Positions 24,454 to 33,212 of a stretch of 64,000 nt of DNA are shown one piece after another. Below the pieces are notes generated by a model, which was given only the letters and a program-made list of their open reading frames with translations, was not told the DNA's origin and did no database searches. Numbering within the stretch: the stretch's first letter is position 1; the number at the start of each line of letters is the position of its first letter. A program made the position numbers and the translations under genes. The DNA lies in the NCBI RefSeq assembly GCF_023544465.1, contig NZ_JALPVL010000006.1, positions 186,001 to 250,000 of the forward strand, in the 5' to 3' direction. The stretch is from Paractinoplanes maris (GTDB taxonomy: Bacteria > Actinomycetota > Actinomycetes > Mycobacteriales > Micromonosporaceae).

Positions 24454-25655
24454 TGACGCTCGCCCTCGACCTCGACGTCCGCTCACAGTTCCCCCAGCTG
24501 GTGGGCAATCCGGGCGTCGCCTACCTCGACAGCGCCGCGACGACGCAGAAGCCGCAGGCCGTGCTGGACGCGGTGACGACCTATCTGACCAGCGAGAACG
24601 CCAACGCGGCACGCGGCACCTATCCGTGGGCGAATCGCACCACCGCCCGCATAGAGGACACCCGCGACCGGGTGCGCCGGTTTCTTGGCGACCGGTCGCC
24701 GGCGACCTCGGGCGTGCACTTCGTCAGCGGCACCACCGCGGGGCTGCGGGCGGTCGCGCTCGACTGGCTGCCGCTCGTGCTGGGGGACGGCGACGAGATC
24801 ATCGTGCCTTTCGCCGACCACAGCGCCAACCTGGTGCCCTGGCTGGACGCCGTCGAGCTGCTGCGGCGGCAGGGCACCCACGTCGTGGTGCGGCCCATGC
24901 CCTACGACGCGGCGCACGATTACGACGTGGCGCGCCTGCCGATCGGGCCGCGCACCCGGCTGATCGCCGCCACCCACGTGCATCACGTCTATGGCAACGA
25001 CATGAACGTGCACCGGCTGCGCGCGGCGGCCGGGCCGGAGATCCCGATCTGCCTGGACGCGGCGCAGAGCTTCGGTCACCTGCCTGTTTCCGTCCGGGAT
25101 CTGGACGTCGACTTCGTGGTCTTCTCGGGCCACAAGGCGATGGCGCTGCCGGGCATCGGAGTGGTCTGGGCTCGCAACCAGCGGGGACCGGCCTTCGCGC
25201 CGGCCGGGTGGAGCGGGTCGCCGAACACCGCCGGGATCGTGAGTCTGGCCGCCGCGATGGACTGGCTCTCGTCCGTCGGGCTCGATCGGATCGCGTCCTG
25301 GTCGGTGTCTCTGGCGGCCCGCTTCACCGCCGGGCTCGCGGCCTTGCCGGGCTATGAGGTGCTCGGTTGTCAGAGCAGCCTGACCGCCGGCTCGACGGTG
25401 CAGCGGCGGCACGGCATCGTCACCTTTCGCCACCGCGAGATCGGCTCGCACGACCTCGGTTTCATCCTGGCCGCGGACGGCCTGCTCGTGCGGGCCGACG
25501 GCCACTGCCAAGGCTCCGAGGGGGAGAAGACCTCTTCGGTACGGGTGAGCTTGCATGTCTACAACACGGCCGAGGAGGTCGACCGGTTGCTGGAAACGCT
25601 GGCGGCTCTCGATTCCCAGGGGGTCGCCACCACCTCGCCACGCCCCTCCTGTTAG
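24453..25655 (+). CDS. Cysteine desulfurase-like class V aminotransferase (SufS/CsdA-like)
   Basis: The 400-residue fold-type I PLP enzyme has YLDSAATTQKP near the start, a Ser/Thr-rich cofactor pocket in FVSGTTAGLRAV, Asp of the cofactor ring in CLDAAQSFGH, and the PLP lysine Lys228 in VFSGHKAMALPG. A Cys (Cys352) lies in VRADGHCQG, where SufS enzymes carry the persulfide cysteine, so sulfur transfer is plausible. No scaffold (SufU/IscU) or SufBCD genes are present, so Fe-S assembly is unlikely. The neighbouring rhodanese-cysteine synthase fusion is the natural sulfur acceptor. The stop codon is at 25653-25655, and the Zur-like element begins on its last base. Confidence 0.83.
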   Translation: MTLALDLDVRSQFPQLVGNPGVAYLDSAATTQKPQAVLDAVTTYLTSENANAARGTYPWANRTTARIEDTRDRVRRFLGDRSPATSGVHFVSGTTAGLRAVALDWLPLVLGDGDEIIVPFADHSANLVPWLDAVELLRRQGTHVVVRPMPYDAAHDYDVARLPIGPRTRLIAATHVHHVYGNDMNVHRLRAAAGPEIPICLDAAQSFGHLPVSVRDLDVDFVVFSGHKAMALPGIGVVWARNQRGPAFAPAGWSGSPNTAGIVSLAAAMDWLSSVGLDRIASWSVSLAARFTAGLAALPGYEVLGCQSSLTAGSTVQRRHGIVTFRHREIGSHDLGFILAADGLLVRADGHCQGSEGEKTSSVRVSLHVYNTAEEVDRLLETLAALDSQGVATTSPRPSC

Positions 25656-25671
25656 AAATGATTGTCGTTTC
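25655..25671. promoter_or_regulatory. Zur/Fur-family-like operator upstream of the methyltransferase
   Basis: GAAATGATTGTCGTTTC has 7-base arms with one mismatch around a 3-base centre and follows the ATGATT-TCATTT pattern of actinobacterial Zur boxes. It lies 23-40 bases before the methyltransferase start, in an unusually AT-rich patch. Zinc control is inferred from motif similarity only. Confidence 0.5.
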
Positions 25672-25694
25672 AATTCGTTTCTGAGGATGGGCCC

Positions 25695-26423
25695 ATGCCG
25701 TCGACGGCGCTCGACTCCGCCCGCTGGCGCACCGCCTGGGACGAGGTGATGACCGGCTTCGTCCCCGGCTTGGAAACCTTGGAGGCCGCCATCGGCACGG
25801 CCGCCGAGTCGGTGCTGGGCCGCCCACCGGCGCGGATCCTCGACCTCGGCGGCGGCCCCGGCGTGATCACCGAACGCATGGCCGGCCGCTGGCCCGGCGC
25901 CCAGGTGACGCTGATCGACATCGACCCGGTCCTGCTGGCGATGGCCCGCGACGGCGTGCCCCCGTCGGTGACGGTCCTCGACGCCGACCTGAGCGAGCCC
26001 GGCTGGACCAGCACCGCCGGCGGCGCCCACGACCTGATCACCGCCATCATGACCGTCCACTATCTACGCCCGGAGCGCGTCCGCAGCCTCTACCGTCGCT
26101 GCCACCAGGCGATGTCCCCCGGCGGCCTGCTGATCATCGCCGACCTGATGCCCGACGACGGCCTGCCCACCGTGACGAGCGCCCTCAACCCCGCGCCGGG
26201 CGAGGCGGCCGCCGAGCTGGCCTGGACCCAGTGGTGGGGCGAGGCCGCCGAGGCTTTCGCCCACCTGATGCCCGCCCGCACCGAGGTCTTCCGTCACCGC
26301 GCCCCGGCCAACTTCGCCGGCACAGTCTCGTGGCACCTCGCCGCCACCCGGACGGCCGGCTTTCGCGAGGCCGGCCTGCTGTGGCGACATGGGCGGCACG
26401 CCGCGTTGCTCGCTCTCGCCTGA
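25695..26423 (+). CDS. Class I SAM-dependent methyltransferase
   Basis: The 242-residue protein has motif I ILDLGGGPGVITERMA (about residues 48-63), an acidic residue after beta2 in TLIDIDPVLL, and motif II/III around LITAIMTVHYL and MSPGGLLIIADLMPDDG. It belongs to the Methyltransf_12/25 type; the substrate is unknown. GAGGATGG precedes ATG 25695. It lies 39 bases after the three-PLP-enzyme operon in the same direction, so readthrough is possible, but the Zur-like element suggests a separate promoter. A strong hairpin follows the stop codon. Confidence 0.82.
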   Translation: MPSTALDSARWRTAWDEVMTGFVPGLETLEAAIGTAAESVLGRPPARILDLGGGPGVITERMAGRWPGAQVTLIDIDPVLLAMARDGVPPSVTVLDADLSEPGWTSTAGGAHDLITAIMTVHYLRPERVRSLYRRCHQAMSPGGLLIIADLMPDDGLPTVTSALNPAPGEAAAELAWTQWWGEAAEAFAHLMPARTEVFRHRAPANFAGTVSWHLAATRTAGFREAGLLWRHGRHAALLALA

Positions 26424-26430
26424 CGGGCGA

Positions 26431-26464
26431 AAGCCCCCGCCTCCGGAACCGGAGACGGGGGCTT
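26431..26464. terminator. Bidirectional terminator hairpin
   Basis: Sixteen-base arms starting AAGCCCCCG, with one mismatch and an AA centre, lie between the methyltransferase stop (26423) and the convergent nuclease stop (26479). A-rich bases on one side and TT on the other allow termination in both directions. Confidence 0.85.
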
Positions 26465-26478
26465 CGCCTAACCTGGTG

Positions 26479-29400
26479 CTACTTGGTGACCTTGACCGTG
26501 TAGGTCTGGGGTGCGGCGGTGTTGCCCGCGCGGTCGGTCGCCGTGTAGGTGACCTTCAAGGTGCCCTGGCCGACGCCCTTGACGTTGATGCTCCAGTGGC
26601 CCAGGAGCAGCGACGGACTGTCGGTCACCTGCTTGGCCCTGGCCGCCGCCTCGGTCTGCGAGGACGCCTTGACCCACGTGGCGCCGTCGTAGAAGTACCA
26701 CTTGGCCGCGCGTTCCTGGATCAGGGACACCTGGACCTTGGTGGTGCCCAGGCCCTGGTCGGCCACGAAGCCCGAGACGGAACGCCACGACGAGGCCGAC
26801 GCGGGGTTGCGCGGCACGTCGAGGCGCACGATCGGCGCGTACGTGTCGGCCGTGACCTTCACCGAGCCGGCCTTCACCGCCGTGCCCGCACCCACCGCGT
26901 TGAACGGCGTGACCGTCACCGGATAGGTGCCGGCCTTGGTGTAGGTGTGCGCGACCAGCGTGCCGTTGGCCGACATGGTGGTGGAGGCGCCGTCACCCCA
27001 GTTGACGACGAGCTTGGCGGCGCCGTCCACCTTGCTCACCGCGAGCACGGTGAACTGCGAAGCCCAGATCGACTGCGGGGCCAGCAGATACTTACCCGCC
27101 GGCTGAGTCGTGACCTGGACGACCGCCGCGCCCTGGAAGGTGGCCGCCGCGGTGTTGCCCGCCTCGTCGGTGAGCTGCACGGACACCGGGTACGAGCCGG
27201 CCTTCGCGTACGTGTGGGTCAGGCTCTCCGCCGGGGCCGAGCCGTCACCCCAGTTCACCACCCGCTTGATCTTGCCCGGGGCGCTGACGTCGTCGGCCAG
27301 CGCGACCTGGGTCAGCGTCACCGACTGGCCCGGCCACAGTGCCGTCGCCCCGAGCTGGAACGTCCCGGTCGGCGGCGTGGTGTCGGCCGGGGTCGCCGTG
27401 CCGGGCGTGCTGCGCGGCGTGCCGTCGGCCGTGATCGGCGTGTTGGCGGCGAAGTAGCCGACCAGCATCGTCAGGTCGTTGTCGCCGGTGGTGACGCGGT
27501 TCGTGCCCTGCCCCAGCGTGACGAAGTTGTCGCCGCCGGCGGCCAGGAACGAGTTCGACGTGACGCGATAGGTGCCGGTCGGGCTCAGCACGACGCCGTT
27601 CAGCTTCAGGGTCGACGCGATGATGCGCGAGCCCCGGGGCCGGCTGACGTCGTACGAGTAGGTGAGCCCCTTCGACGAGCCGAGGTGCAGCACCGGGCGG
27701 GACGCCTCGTCCGGCTGCCACTGCTCCTCGAGCACCTGCTTGATCTGCGCCCCGGTGAGGGTCTGGGTGACCACGTCGTTGGCGAACGGCTGCACCGCGA
27801 AGGCGTCGGCGTAAGTCACCGTGCCGTCGGTGCGGAACAGCAGGTCGGCCCGCAGACCGCCGGGGTTCATGAACGCGATCTGGGCGCCACCACGACCGGC
27901 CGCGCTGGTCTGGTCGAGCTGCACGTCGGCGATGAAGTTGCCGAGCACCGACTCGGCGCCCCGGTCCTCGGTGCCCGTGGCGCTGTAGGCCCGCTTGATG
28001 TCCGCCGTGATTTTGCCGAGCGGCTGCTTGCCCAGCTCGCTCGCGGTCGCCTTGGCCTTCGTGACGATCGCCTCGACGGCCGGGTCGGCCGGGTAGCCGG
28101 TCACCTCGAGCAGCCCGGCGGTCGACTTCGTCACCGACTTGGTCGCCGGGTCGAAAGTCAGCACCGCCTGGCCCAGCCGCAGGCCGTAGTCCTCGGCCTG
28201 GATCACCGGACGGGTCCGGTCGGTGCCGGGGACCGGAACCTCGAACGCGTACGGCTGGTGGGTGTGCCCGCTGAAGATGGCGTCGATCTCGGCGCTCACC
28301 CGGGTGAAGTCGCCGAAGACCGGGTCGGCCTGCAGCGCCGCCGCCGAGCCGATGTTCTCGGTCGCGGCACCCTCGTGGGCCAGCAGCACCAGGACATCGG
28401 CCTCACCGTTGGCCTCGTTGCCGTCGGAGAGCTCCGCCGCCAGCGTGTTGGCCTCGGCCACCGGGTCGCGGAACTGCACCCCGGCGATGCCGTCCGGGCT
28501 GACCAGCGACGCGGTCTGCTCGGTGACCACGCCGATGTAGCCGACCTTGACTCCGCCCAGCGTCTGCACGCTGTAGCCGGGCAGCACCCGCCGGCCGTCC
28601 TGGTAGACGTTGGCCGCCAGATAGGGGAAGTCGGCCCGCGACTCGACCCGGCCCCGCAGGTCGGCCAGGCCCTTGTCGAACTCGTGGTTGCCGACCGCCG
28701 AGACGTTCAGCTTGCCCGCGTTCAGCGCGTCGATCGTCGGATTGTCGCCGTCGATGGCCGAGATAAAGGTGGACGCGCCGATGTTGTCACCGGCCGAGAG
28801 CCACGCGGTGTTGGGGTTGGCCGCACGCAGCTGGTTGACCATCCCGACCAGCTGGGCCGCGCCCCCCTTCCCCGCGGCCGGCTGCTCGAGGCGGCCGTGG
28901 AAGTCGTTGATGCTCAGCAGCTGCAGGTCGACCGGCCCGCTCGCGCCGGTCCTGAGGCCGACGACGACCGGGTCGTGGTCGCTGGCCCGGTACGGGCCGT
29001 CGGAGTAGAACGGCGCGTATCCGTCGTACTCGTAGGCGAACGACTCGACCGAGTTGATGTTCCACACGTCGACGCCGGTCACCCGCGAGGCGAGCGAGGC
29101 CGAGGCCAGCGCGTGGTCGAGCGATCCCGACTCCCCGCCGAAGACGTACGACGACTGGTCGGCGTCCGCGACGTTCCGGTAACCGGCGTCGGCCAGCACC
29201 TGGATCGGGTCTTCCTGGCTGTACGCGTTGAAGTCGCCCAGCAGGAGCACGTCGGAGGTGCCGAGCGAGCCGACGAACTGCGCCAGCGCGGCCGCCTGCC
29301 GCTTGCGGTCCCCGTTGTACGCGCCCTGCCCGTCCCCGGTGTCCACGTTGTCGCCGGTCGGCTCGACCGAGGCGCTCTTGGACTTGAGATGGTTGGCGAC

Positions 29401-31254
29401 CACGGTGAAGGTGGCCGAGCCGGCGGTGAAGGTCTGCGCGATGGGCTCCCGCGCGTTCGACCAGACCGACTCGTCGTTGACCGACCGCGCGGCGCCCCGG
29501 GGGGTCACCGCGGCCGGCTTGAAGATGATCGCCGTGGTGATGAAGTCCTGCTGCTCGGCGCCCGGCAGGTCGGCCGGCGAGCGCACGTAGTCCCAGGTGC
29601 CCGCCCCGTCCTTCGCGTTCAGCGCGCCGACCAGGGTCTTCAGCGCGACCTGAGGATCGTTCGGCTCGAACCGGACCGAGTTCTCGATCTCCATGAGCGC
29701 GACGACGTCGGCGTCGAGCGCGCTGATCGCCGAGACGATCTTCGCCTGCTGCTTGGCCAGCGCGGCCGCGTCGGTGGCGCCCCGGGCCTCGCCACCGAAG
29801 TGGACGAAGTAGTTGAGCACGTTGAAGCTGGCCACTCGCAGATCGCCGCCCACGTCGGCCGGAGCCGGCGTCCGCGGGTGGGAGTCCTTGAAGGTCGTCT
29901 GCAGCGAGGCCGGGTCGGCCGGCTGCAGGCGCCACTCGCTGAAGCCGAAGCTCAGCACGCTCGGGCCGAACTTCTCCACGCCGTCGCCGACCCGGACCGG
30001 GTCGTCCTTGGTCAGGTAGGCCGGAGCCAGCCCCGCGGTGGCGAGGTTGGTCGTCCTGCCGTCGTCGAGCAGGATCCGCCGCGCCTTGTTACCGGCCTTG
30101 ATCGCGTTGGCCTCGGCCGAGCCGGGACGCGCCCGGTCGGTCGGGATCTTCGCGACGTCGTTGCCGGCGGCCAGGATGATCTCGCCGTACCGGTTGGTGT
30201 TGTACACGTCCGAGACCGTGTACGCGCCGACCGGCGCGACCAGCATCGACTCGACCGACTCGCGGGCCGCGTCGTCCAGCGGCAGGCTCAGCGCCACCGG
30301 CGCGGGCAGCGCGACACCGGTCGCGCAGACCGCCGTGTCGCCCTTCGCCGCGGTGGTGATCTCGGTGAGGCCGTTGAACTCGGTGACCGTGCCGGTGACC
30401 CGCACCTGGTCGCCGATGGCGACCGTGGGGGCGTTGGCGGCACTGGCGCCGAAGAAGACAAAGATCGCGTCGGAGGCGGTGCCGGCCGCGACGGGGCGGT
30501 CGCCGCCGGTGCCCGCGGTCTGCACGTAGACGCCGTTGTAGCCACCGCTGCGGTGGTCGGCGGTCACGACGCCCTCGACGGTGACCTTGGTGTTGGCCAC
30601 GGGGGTGTCGGCGCCGGTGCCCTGCACCTGGGCGATCGTGTGTGTGGGGCCGGTCGTGCAGTCGGCCGGCTCCTCGGGCTCCTCGGGCGGCACGACGGCG
30701 TTGAGAGCGCCGAACGAACTGGTCGCGGGGACCTGCCACGTGCCGTCGATCTTTTGCAGCGACTGCCCGACCGGCGTCGAGTCGATCTCCGAGACGCCGA
30801 TGTCCACGCTGGTCACCCCGGCCGCCGGGCCGGCGGTGGCGGTCAGGACGCCCTCGTAGCTGAGGAACTCGGCCACCGAGCCGTCCGGCTTGATCAGGGC
30901 GAAGCCGTCGGGAGCACCGTTCTGCAGGCCGTTGGCCGGATAGGTCTGGACAACCACGCCGGCGGCCGGAACGGCACCGCTGAGCGTGGCCGTGTTGTAG
31001 ACCGCGCCGCCGCTGCCGTTGTAGAGGACGATCTGCCAGCCGGTCAGGTCGAAGCCGGCCGGGGCCTGCACCTCGATCGCCTCGCCGCTGTCGGTGCCGG
31101 CGTTGTCATAGTGGATCTCGCTGAGGAACGGGTCGCCGGGCTCGGCGGCCACGGCCGGTCCGGCCAGGCTCACGCCGACGGCGACGGCCAGGGCGGCCGC
31201 ACCGATCGCTCGCAGCGCCGCCGCGGACGGGCCGCCACGCGAATATCGATACAT
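26479..31254 (-). CDS. Giant secreted ExeM/NucH-type endonuclease fused to 5'-nucleotidase and PKD domains
   Basis: The 1591-residue product has these parts in order: signal peptide (1-36), a lamin-tail-like domain (SEIHYDNAGTDSGEAIEV, about 40-165), an OB-fold nuclease accessory domain (about 185-300), and an endonuclease/exonuclease/phosphatase domain with LMEIEN (near 518), GDFNAY (near 671) and SDHDPVV (near 757). A UshA-type metallophosphatase follows with INDFHGRLE (near 778), SAVGNHEFD and GHTHQPY, and its C-terminal 5'-nucleotidase domain spans about 1030-1270. Two PKD domains (about 1298-1468) and a final Ig-like domain complete the protein. It should cut extracellular DNA and then release phosphate and nucleosides. 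It stands alone with terminators on both sides. Confidence 0.88.
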   Translation of the reverse strand: MYRYSRGGPSAAALRAIGAAALAVAVGVSLAGPAVAAEPGDPFLSEIHYDNAGTDSGEAIEVQAPAGFDLTGWQIVLYNGSGGAVYNTATLSGAVPAAGVVVQTYPANGLQNGAPDGFALIKPDGSVAEFLSYEGVLTATAGPAAGVTSVDIGVSEIDSTPVGQSLQKIDGTWQVPATSSFGALNAVVPPEEPEEPADCTTGPTHTIAQVQGTGADTPVANTKVTVEGVVTADHRSGGYNGVYVQTAGTGGDRPVAAGTASDAIFVFFGASAANAPTVAIGDQVRVTGTVTEFNGLTEITTAAKGDTAVCATGVALPAPVALSLPLDDAARESVESMLVAPVGAYTVSDVYNTNRYGEIILAAGNDVAKIPTDRARPGSAEANAIKAGNKARRILLDDGRTTNLATAGLAPAYLTKDDPVRVGDGVEKFGPSVLSFGFSEWRLQPADPASLQTTFKDSHPRTPAPADVGGDLRVASFNVLNYFVHFGGEARGATDAAALAKQQAKIVSAISALDADVVALMEIENSVRFEPNDPQVALKTLVGALNAKDGAGTWDYVRSPADLPGAEQQDFITTAIIFKPAAVTPRGAARSVNDESVWSNAREPIAQTFTAGSATFTVVANHLKSKSASVEPTGDNVDTGDGQGAYNGDRKRQAAALAQFVGSLGTSDVLLLGDFNAYSQEDPIQVLADAGYRNVADADQSSYVFGGESGSLDHALASASLASRVTGVDVWNINSVESFAYEYDGYAPFYSDGPYRASDHDPVVVGLRTGASGPVDLQLLSINDFHGRLEQPAAGKGGAAQLVGMVNQLRAANPNTAWLSAGDNIGASTFISAIDGDNPTIDALNAGKLNVSAVGNHEFDKGLADLRGRVESRADFPYLAANVYQDGRRVLPGYSVQTLGGVKVGYIGVVTEQTASLVSPDGIAGVQFRDPVAEANTLAAELSDGNEANGEADVLVLLAHEGAATENIGSAAALQADPVFGDFTRVSAEIDAIFSGHTHQPYAFEVPVPGTDRTRPVIQAEDYGLRLGQAVLTFDPATKSVTKSTAGLLEVTGYPADPAVEAIVTKAKATASELGKQPLGKITADIKRAYSATGTEDRGAESVLGNFIADVQLDQTSAAGRGGAQIAFMNPGGLRADLLFRTDGTVTYADAFAVQPFANDVVTQTLTGAQIKQVLEEQWQPDEASRPVLHLGSSKGLTYSYDVSRPRGSRIIASTLKLNGVVLSPTGTYRVTSNSFLAAGGDNFVTLGQGTNRVTTGDNDLTMLVGYFAANTPITADGTPRSTPGTATPADTTPPTGTFQLGATALWPGQSVTLTQVALADDVSAPGKIKRVVNWGDGSAPAESLTHTYAKAGSYPVSVQLTDEAGNTAAATFQGAAVVQVTTQPAGKYLLAPQSIWASQFTVLAVSKVDGAAKLVVNWGDGASTTMSANGTLVAHTYTKAGTYPVTVTPFNAVGAGTAVKAGSVKVTADTYAPIVRLDVPRNPASASSWRSVSGFVADQGLGTTKVQVSLIQERAAKWYFYDGATWVKASSQTEAAARAKQVTDSPSLLLGHWSINVKGVGQGTLKVTYTATDRAGNTAAPQTYTVKVTK

Positions 31255-31439
31255 CGAAGATTGTCCTCCGGTGGAAGGTGATCCGCCGGACGTTAGATAG
31301 CGCGCATGACGATCGATCCTCGGTACGGTAACGAATAGGCATTGGGGCAGGTAAATGGCGGGGTGGAGTCGGCTTTACGACCGTTTATTGTTCGCCTTTG
31401 TACCACCCGCTCCGCCGATTACGTCGCATAGGGACGAAA

Positions 31440-31474
31440 CCGCCCCGCCACGCTCGACGAGCGGGACGGGGCGG
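31440..31474 (-). terminator. Terminator hairpin after the drug exporter gene
   Basis: Arms CCGCCCCG/CGGGGCGG continue after a 3-base internal loop into CGCTC/GAGCG with a 3-base loop. Read on the minus strand the stem is followed by TTTCG. It lies just past the exporter stop codon at 31493. Confidence 0.75.
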
Positions 31475-31492
31475 CCGGTCGTGCCGGAATCG

Positions 31493-33067
31493 TCAGTGCA
31501 TCATGATCGGTGTCTCGACCACGGGCTCGCCGGGCGCACCCGAGCCGCCACCCGGGCGACCCTTGCGCGGCAGGAAGGCGATCGGGATGAACGTCGCCAC
31601 CACCAGCGCGAAGCCCACCCAGAAGGTGGTCGCGAACGAGTCGGCCGCGAACTGCAGGCCGCGCGCGAGGATCTCCGGCGGCAGGGGGATCTGAACGCCC
31701 TGCTGGGTGGCGATCGCCGCCCCGGCCTCGGTGATCGGCTCGCCGCTCTGCGGGTTGGTGAGCCCCGGGACGTCCGGCGATCCGTTCAGCTGGCTGGTCA
31801 GGATCACCGACATGATCGCCGTGCCGATCGAGCCACCGATCTGCTGCAGGATGTTGACCAGTGTGGAACCGCGGGCCACCTCGAGCGGCTGCAGTGTGCG
31901 CAGCGCCGACGTCATGATCGGCATCATCGTGCCGCCCATGCCGAGGCCCATCACGAACAGCGAGCCGCACAGGAACAGATACGACGTGTCCGTGCCGACC
32001 TGGGTGAATCCCAGGAAGCCGACGGCGATCAGCGTCATCGCGAAGGGCACCGTGCGCCCGACCGGGATCTTGTCGGCCAGCATGCCGGCGATCGGCATGG
32101 TCAGCACCGCGCCGATGCCCTGCGGCGCGATCAGCAGGCCGGCGTCGAGCGTGCCCTCGCCCCGGACCTGCAGGAAGTAGCTCGGGAACAGCAGGCCCGC
32201 GCCCATGAAGGCGATGATGAAGACGAACAGCGACAGCGACGCGACGGTCAGGCTGCGGTTGCGCAGCAGTCGCAGGTCGAGCAGCGGGTGCTTCGGCTTG
32301 AACGAGTAGAGCACGAAGCCGATCACCAGCAGGGCGCCGACCAGCATGGTGACCCAGACCTTGGTCGCCGTGATCGTGCCCGTCTCGGGCAGCGACGACA
32401 CGCCGTACAGGAAGAGGGCCAGACCCGGCGAGAGCATCAGCATGCCGACGAAGTCGAACCGCTCGGCCGGGTGCGTCTCGTCCTTGGGCAGCGCGAACCA
32501 CGCGTAGACCAGCGCGATCGCACCGATCGGCAGGTTGATCAGGAAGACCCAGTGCCAGCTCGCGACCTCGATCAGCCAGCCGCCCAGGATCGGGCCGCCG
32601 ATCGGGCCGAGCAGCATCGGGACACCCAGCACGGCCATCAGACGGCCGATCCGCTCCGGGCCGGCGGCGCGGGTCATGATCGTCATGCCGATCGGCATGA
32701 GCATGCCGCCACCGAGACCCTGGATCACGCGGTACGTGACCAGTTGCTCGATCGAGCCGGCGGTGGCGCAGAGCACCGAGCCGAGCGTGAAGAGCAGCAG
32801 AGCCATCATGTAGAGCCGCTTGGTGCCGAACCGGTCGGCGGCCCAGCCGCTCAGCGGGATCACCGTGGCCAGGGCCAGGGTGTAACCGGTCATCGTCCAG
32901 GCGACCTGCGCGTACGTCGCGTTGAACTCGGTCTGGAAGGTCGGTAGGGCGACGCTGACGACGGTGATGTCGAGGATCGACATGATCGCCCCGAGCACCA
33001 CCACCCCGGCGATTTTGAGCACCGCGGCATCGAGCTTGGCCGGAGGCGCAGCGGTTTGGTCGGTCAC
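31493..33067 (-). CDS. MFS drug:proton antiporter, DHA2 (EmrB/QacA) family
   Basis: The 524-residue protein has 14 predicted membrane helices, as in the DHA2 family. It carries the motif C-like start (LGAIMSILDITVVSVALP), the motif A loop GWAADRFGTKRLYM between helices 2 and 3, and GGPILGGWLIE in helix 5. It exports hydrophobic or cationic toxic compounds in exchange for protons; the substrate is not readable. A GGGGGAG ribosome site precedes ATG 33067. A BlaI-type repressor gene lies 145 bases upstream in the same direction and could control it. A hairpin follows the stop. Confidence 0.9.
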   Translation of the reverse strand: MTDQTAAPPAKLDAAVLKIAGVVVLGAIMSILDITVVSVALPTFQTEFNATYAQVAWTMTGYTLALATVIPLSGWAADRFGTKRLYMMALLLFTLGSVLCATAGSIEQLVTYRVIQGLGGGMLMPIGMTIMTRAAGPERIGRLMAVLGVPMLLGPIGGPILGGWLIEVASWHWVFLINLPIGAIALVYAWFALPKDETHPAERFDFVGMLMLSPGLALFLYGVSSLPETGTITATKVWVTMLVGALLVIGFVLYSFKPKHPLLDLRLLRNRSLTVASLSLFVFIIAFMGAGLLFPSYFLQVRGEGTLDAGLLIAPQGIGAVLTMPIAGMLADKIPVGRTVPFAMTLIAVGFLGFTQVGTDTSYLFLCGSLFVMGLGMGGTMMPIMTSALRTLQPLEVARGSTLVNILQQIGGSIGTAIMSVILTSQLNGSPDVPGLTNPQSGEPITEAGAAIATQQGVQIPLPPEILARGLQFAADSFATTFWVGFALVVATFIPIAFLPRKGRPGGGSGAPGEPVVETPIMMH

Positions 33068-33212
33068 GAGAGAACTCCCCCAGTTTCTGCCTTTTCAGGC
33101 CGCGCGCTCCTTCGAACCCCCGCGCGCACAGAAGCGTCCATGCTGCCACTGCTTCGTTTCCAGCAGCATCCCGTTTTCAGCATGCCCTCAGGAAGCGAGT
33201 CACCCGGGGGTT

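Noticed and set aside
24453..25655. Assignment of the class V aminotransferase as sufS of the Fe-S pathway.
   Set aside because: There are no SufB, SufC, SufD or SufU genes nearby, and coupling to a decarboxylase and a rhodanese fusion points to another sulfur use.
26389..31281. A 1630-codon open frame antisense to the nuclease/nucleotidase gene.
   Set aside because: It is rich in Arg, Gly, Val and His with no domain, as expected for the antisense of a GC-rich gene. The minus-strand protein shows clear domains throughout.
31255..31439. A PHO box in front of the nuclease/nucleotidase gene.
   Set aside because: Only isolated TTACC-type half-sites are present (near 31350 and 31320), not adjacent 11-base repeats, so I did not annotate it.
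33068..33212. Repeats ATGCTG...AAACG near 33150-33190 as a BlaI operator.
   Set aside because: They are imperfect direct repeats without dyad symmetry, whereas BlaI operators are palindromic; the evidence is too weak.
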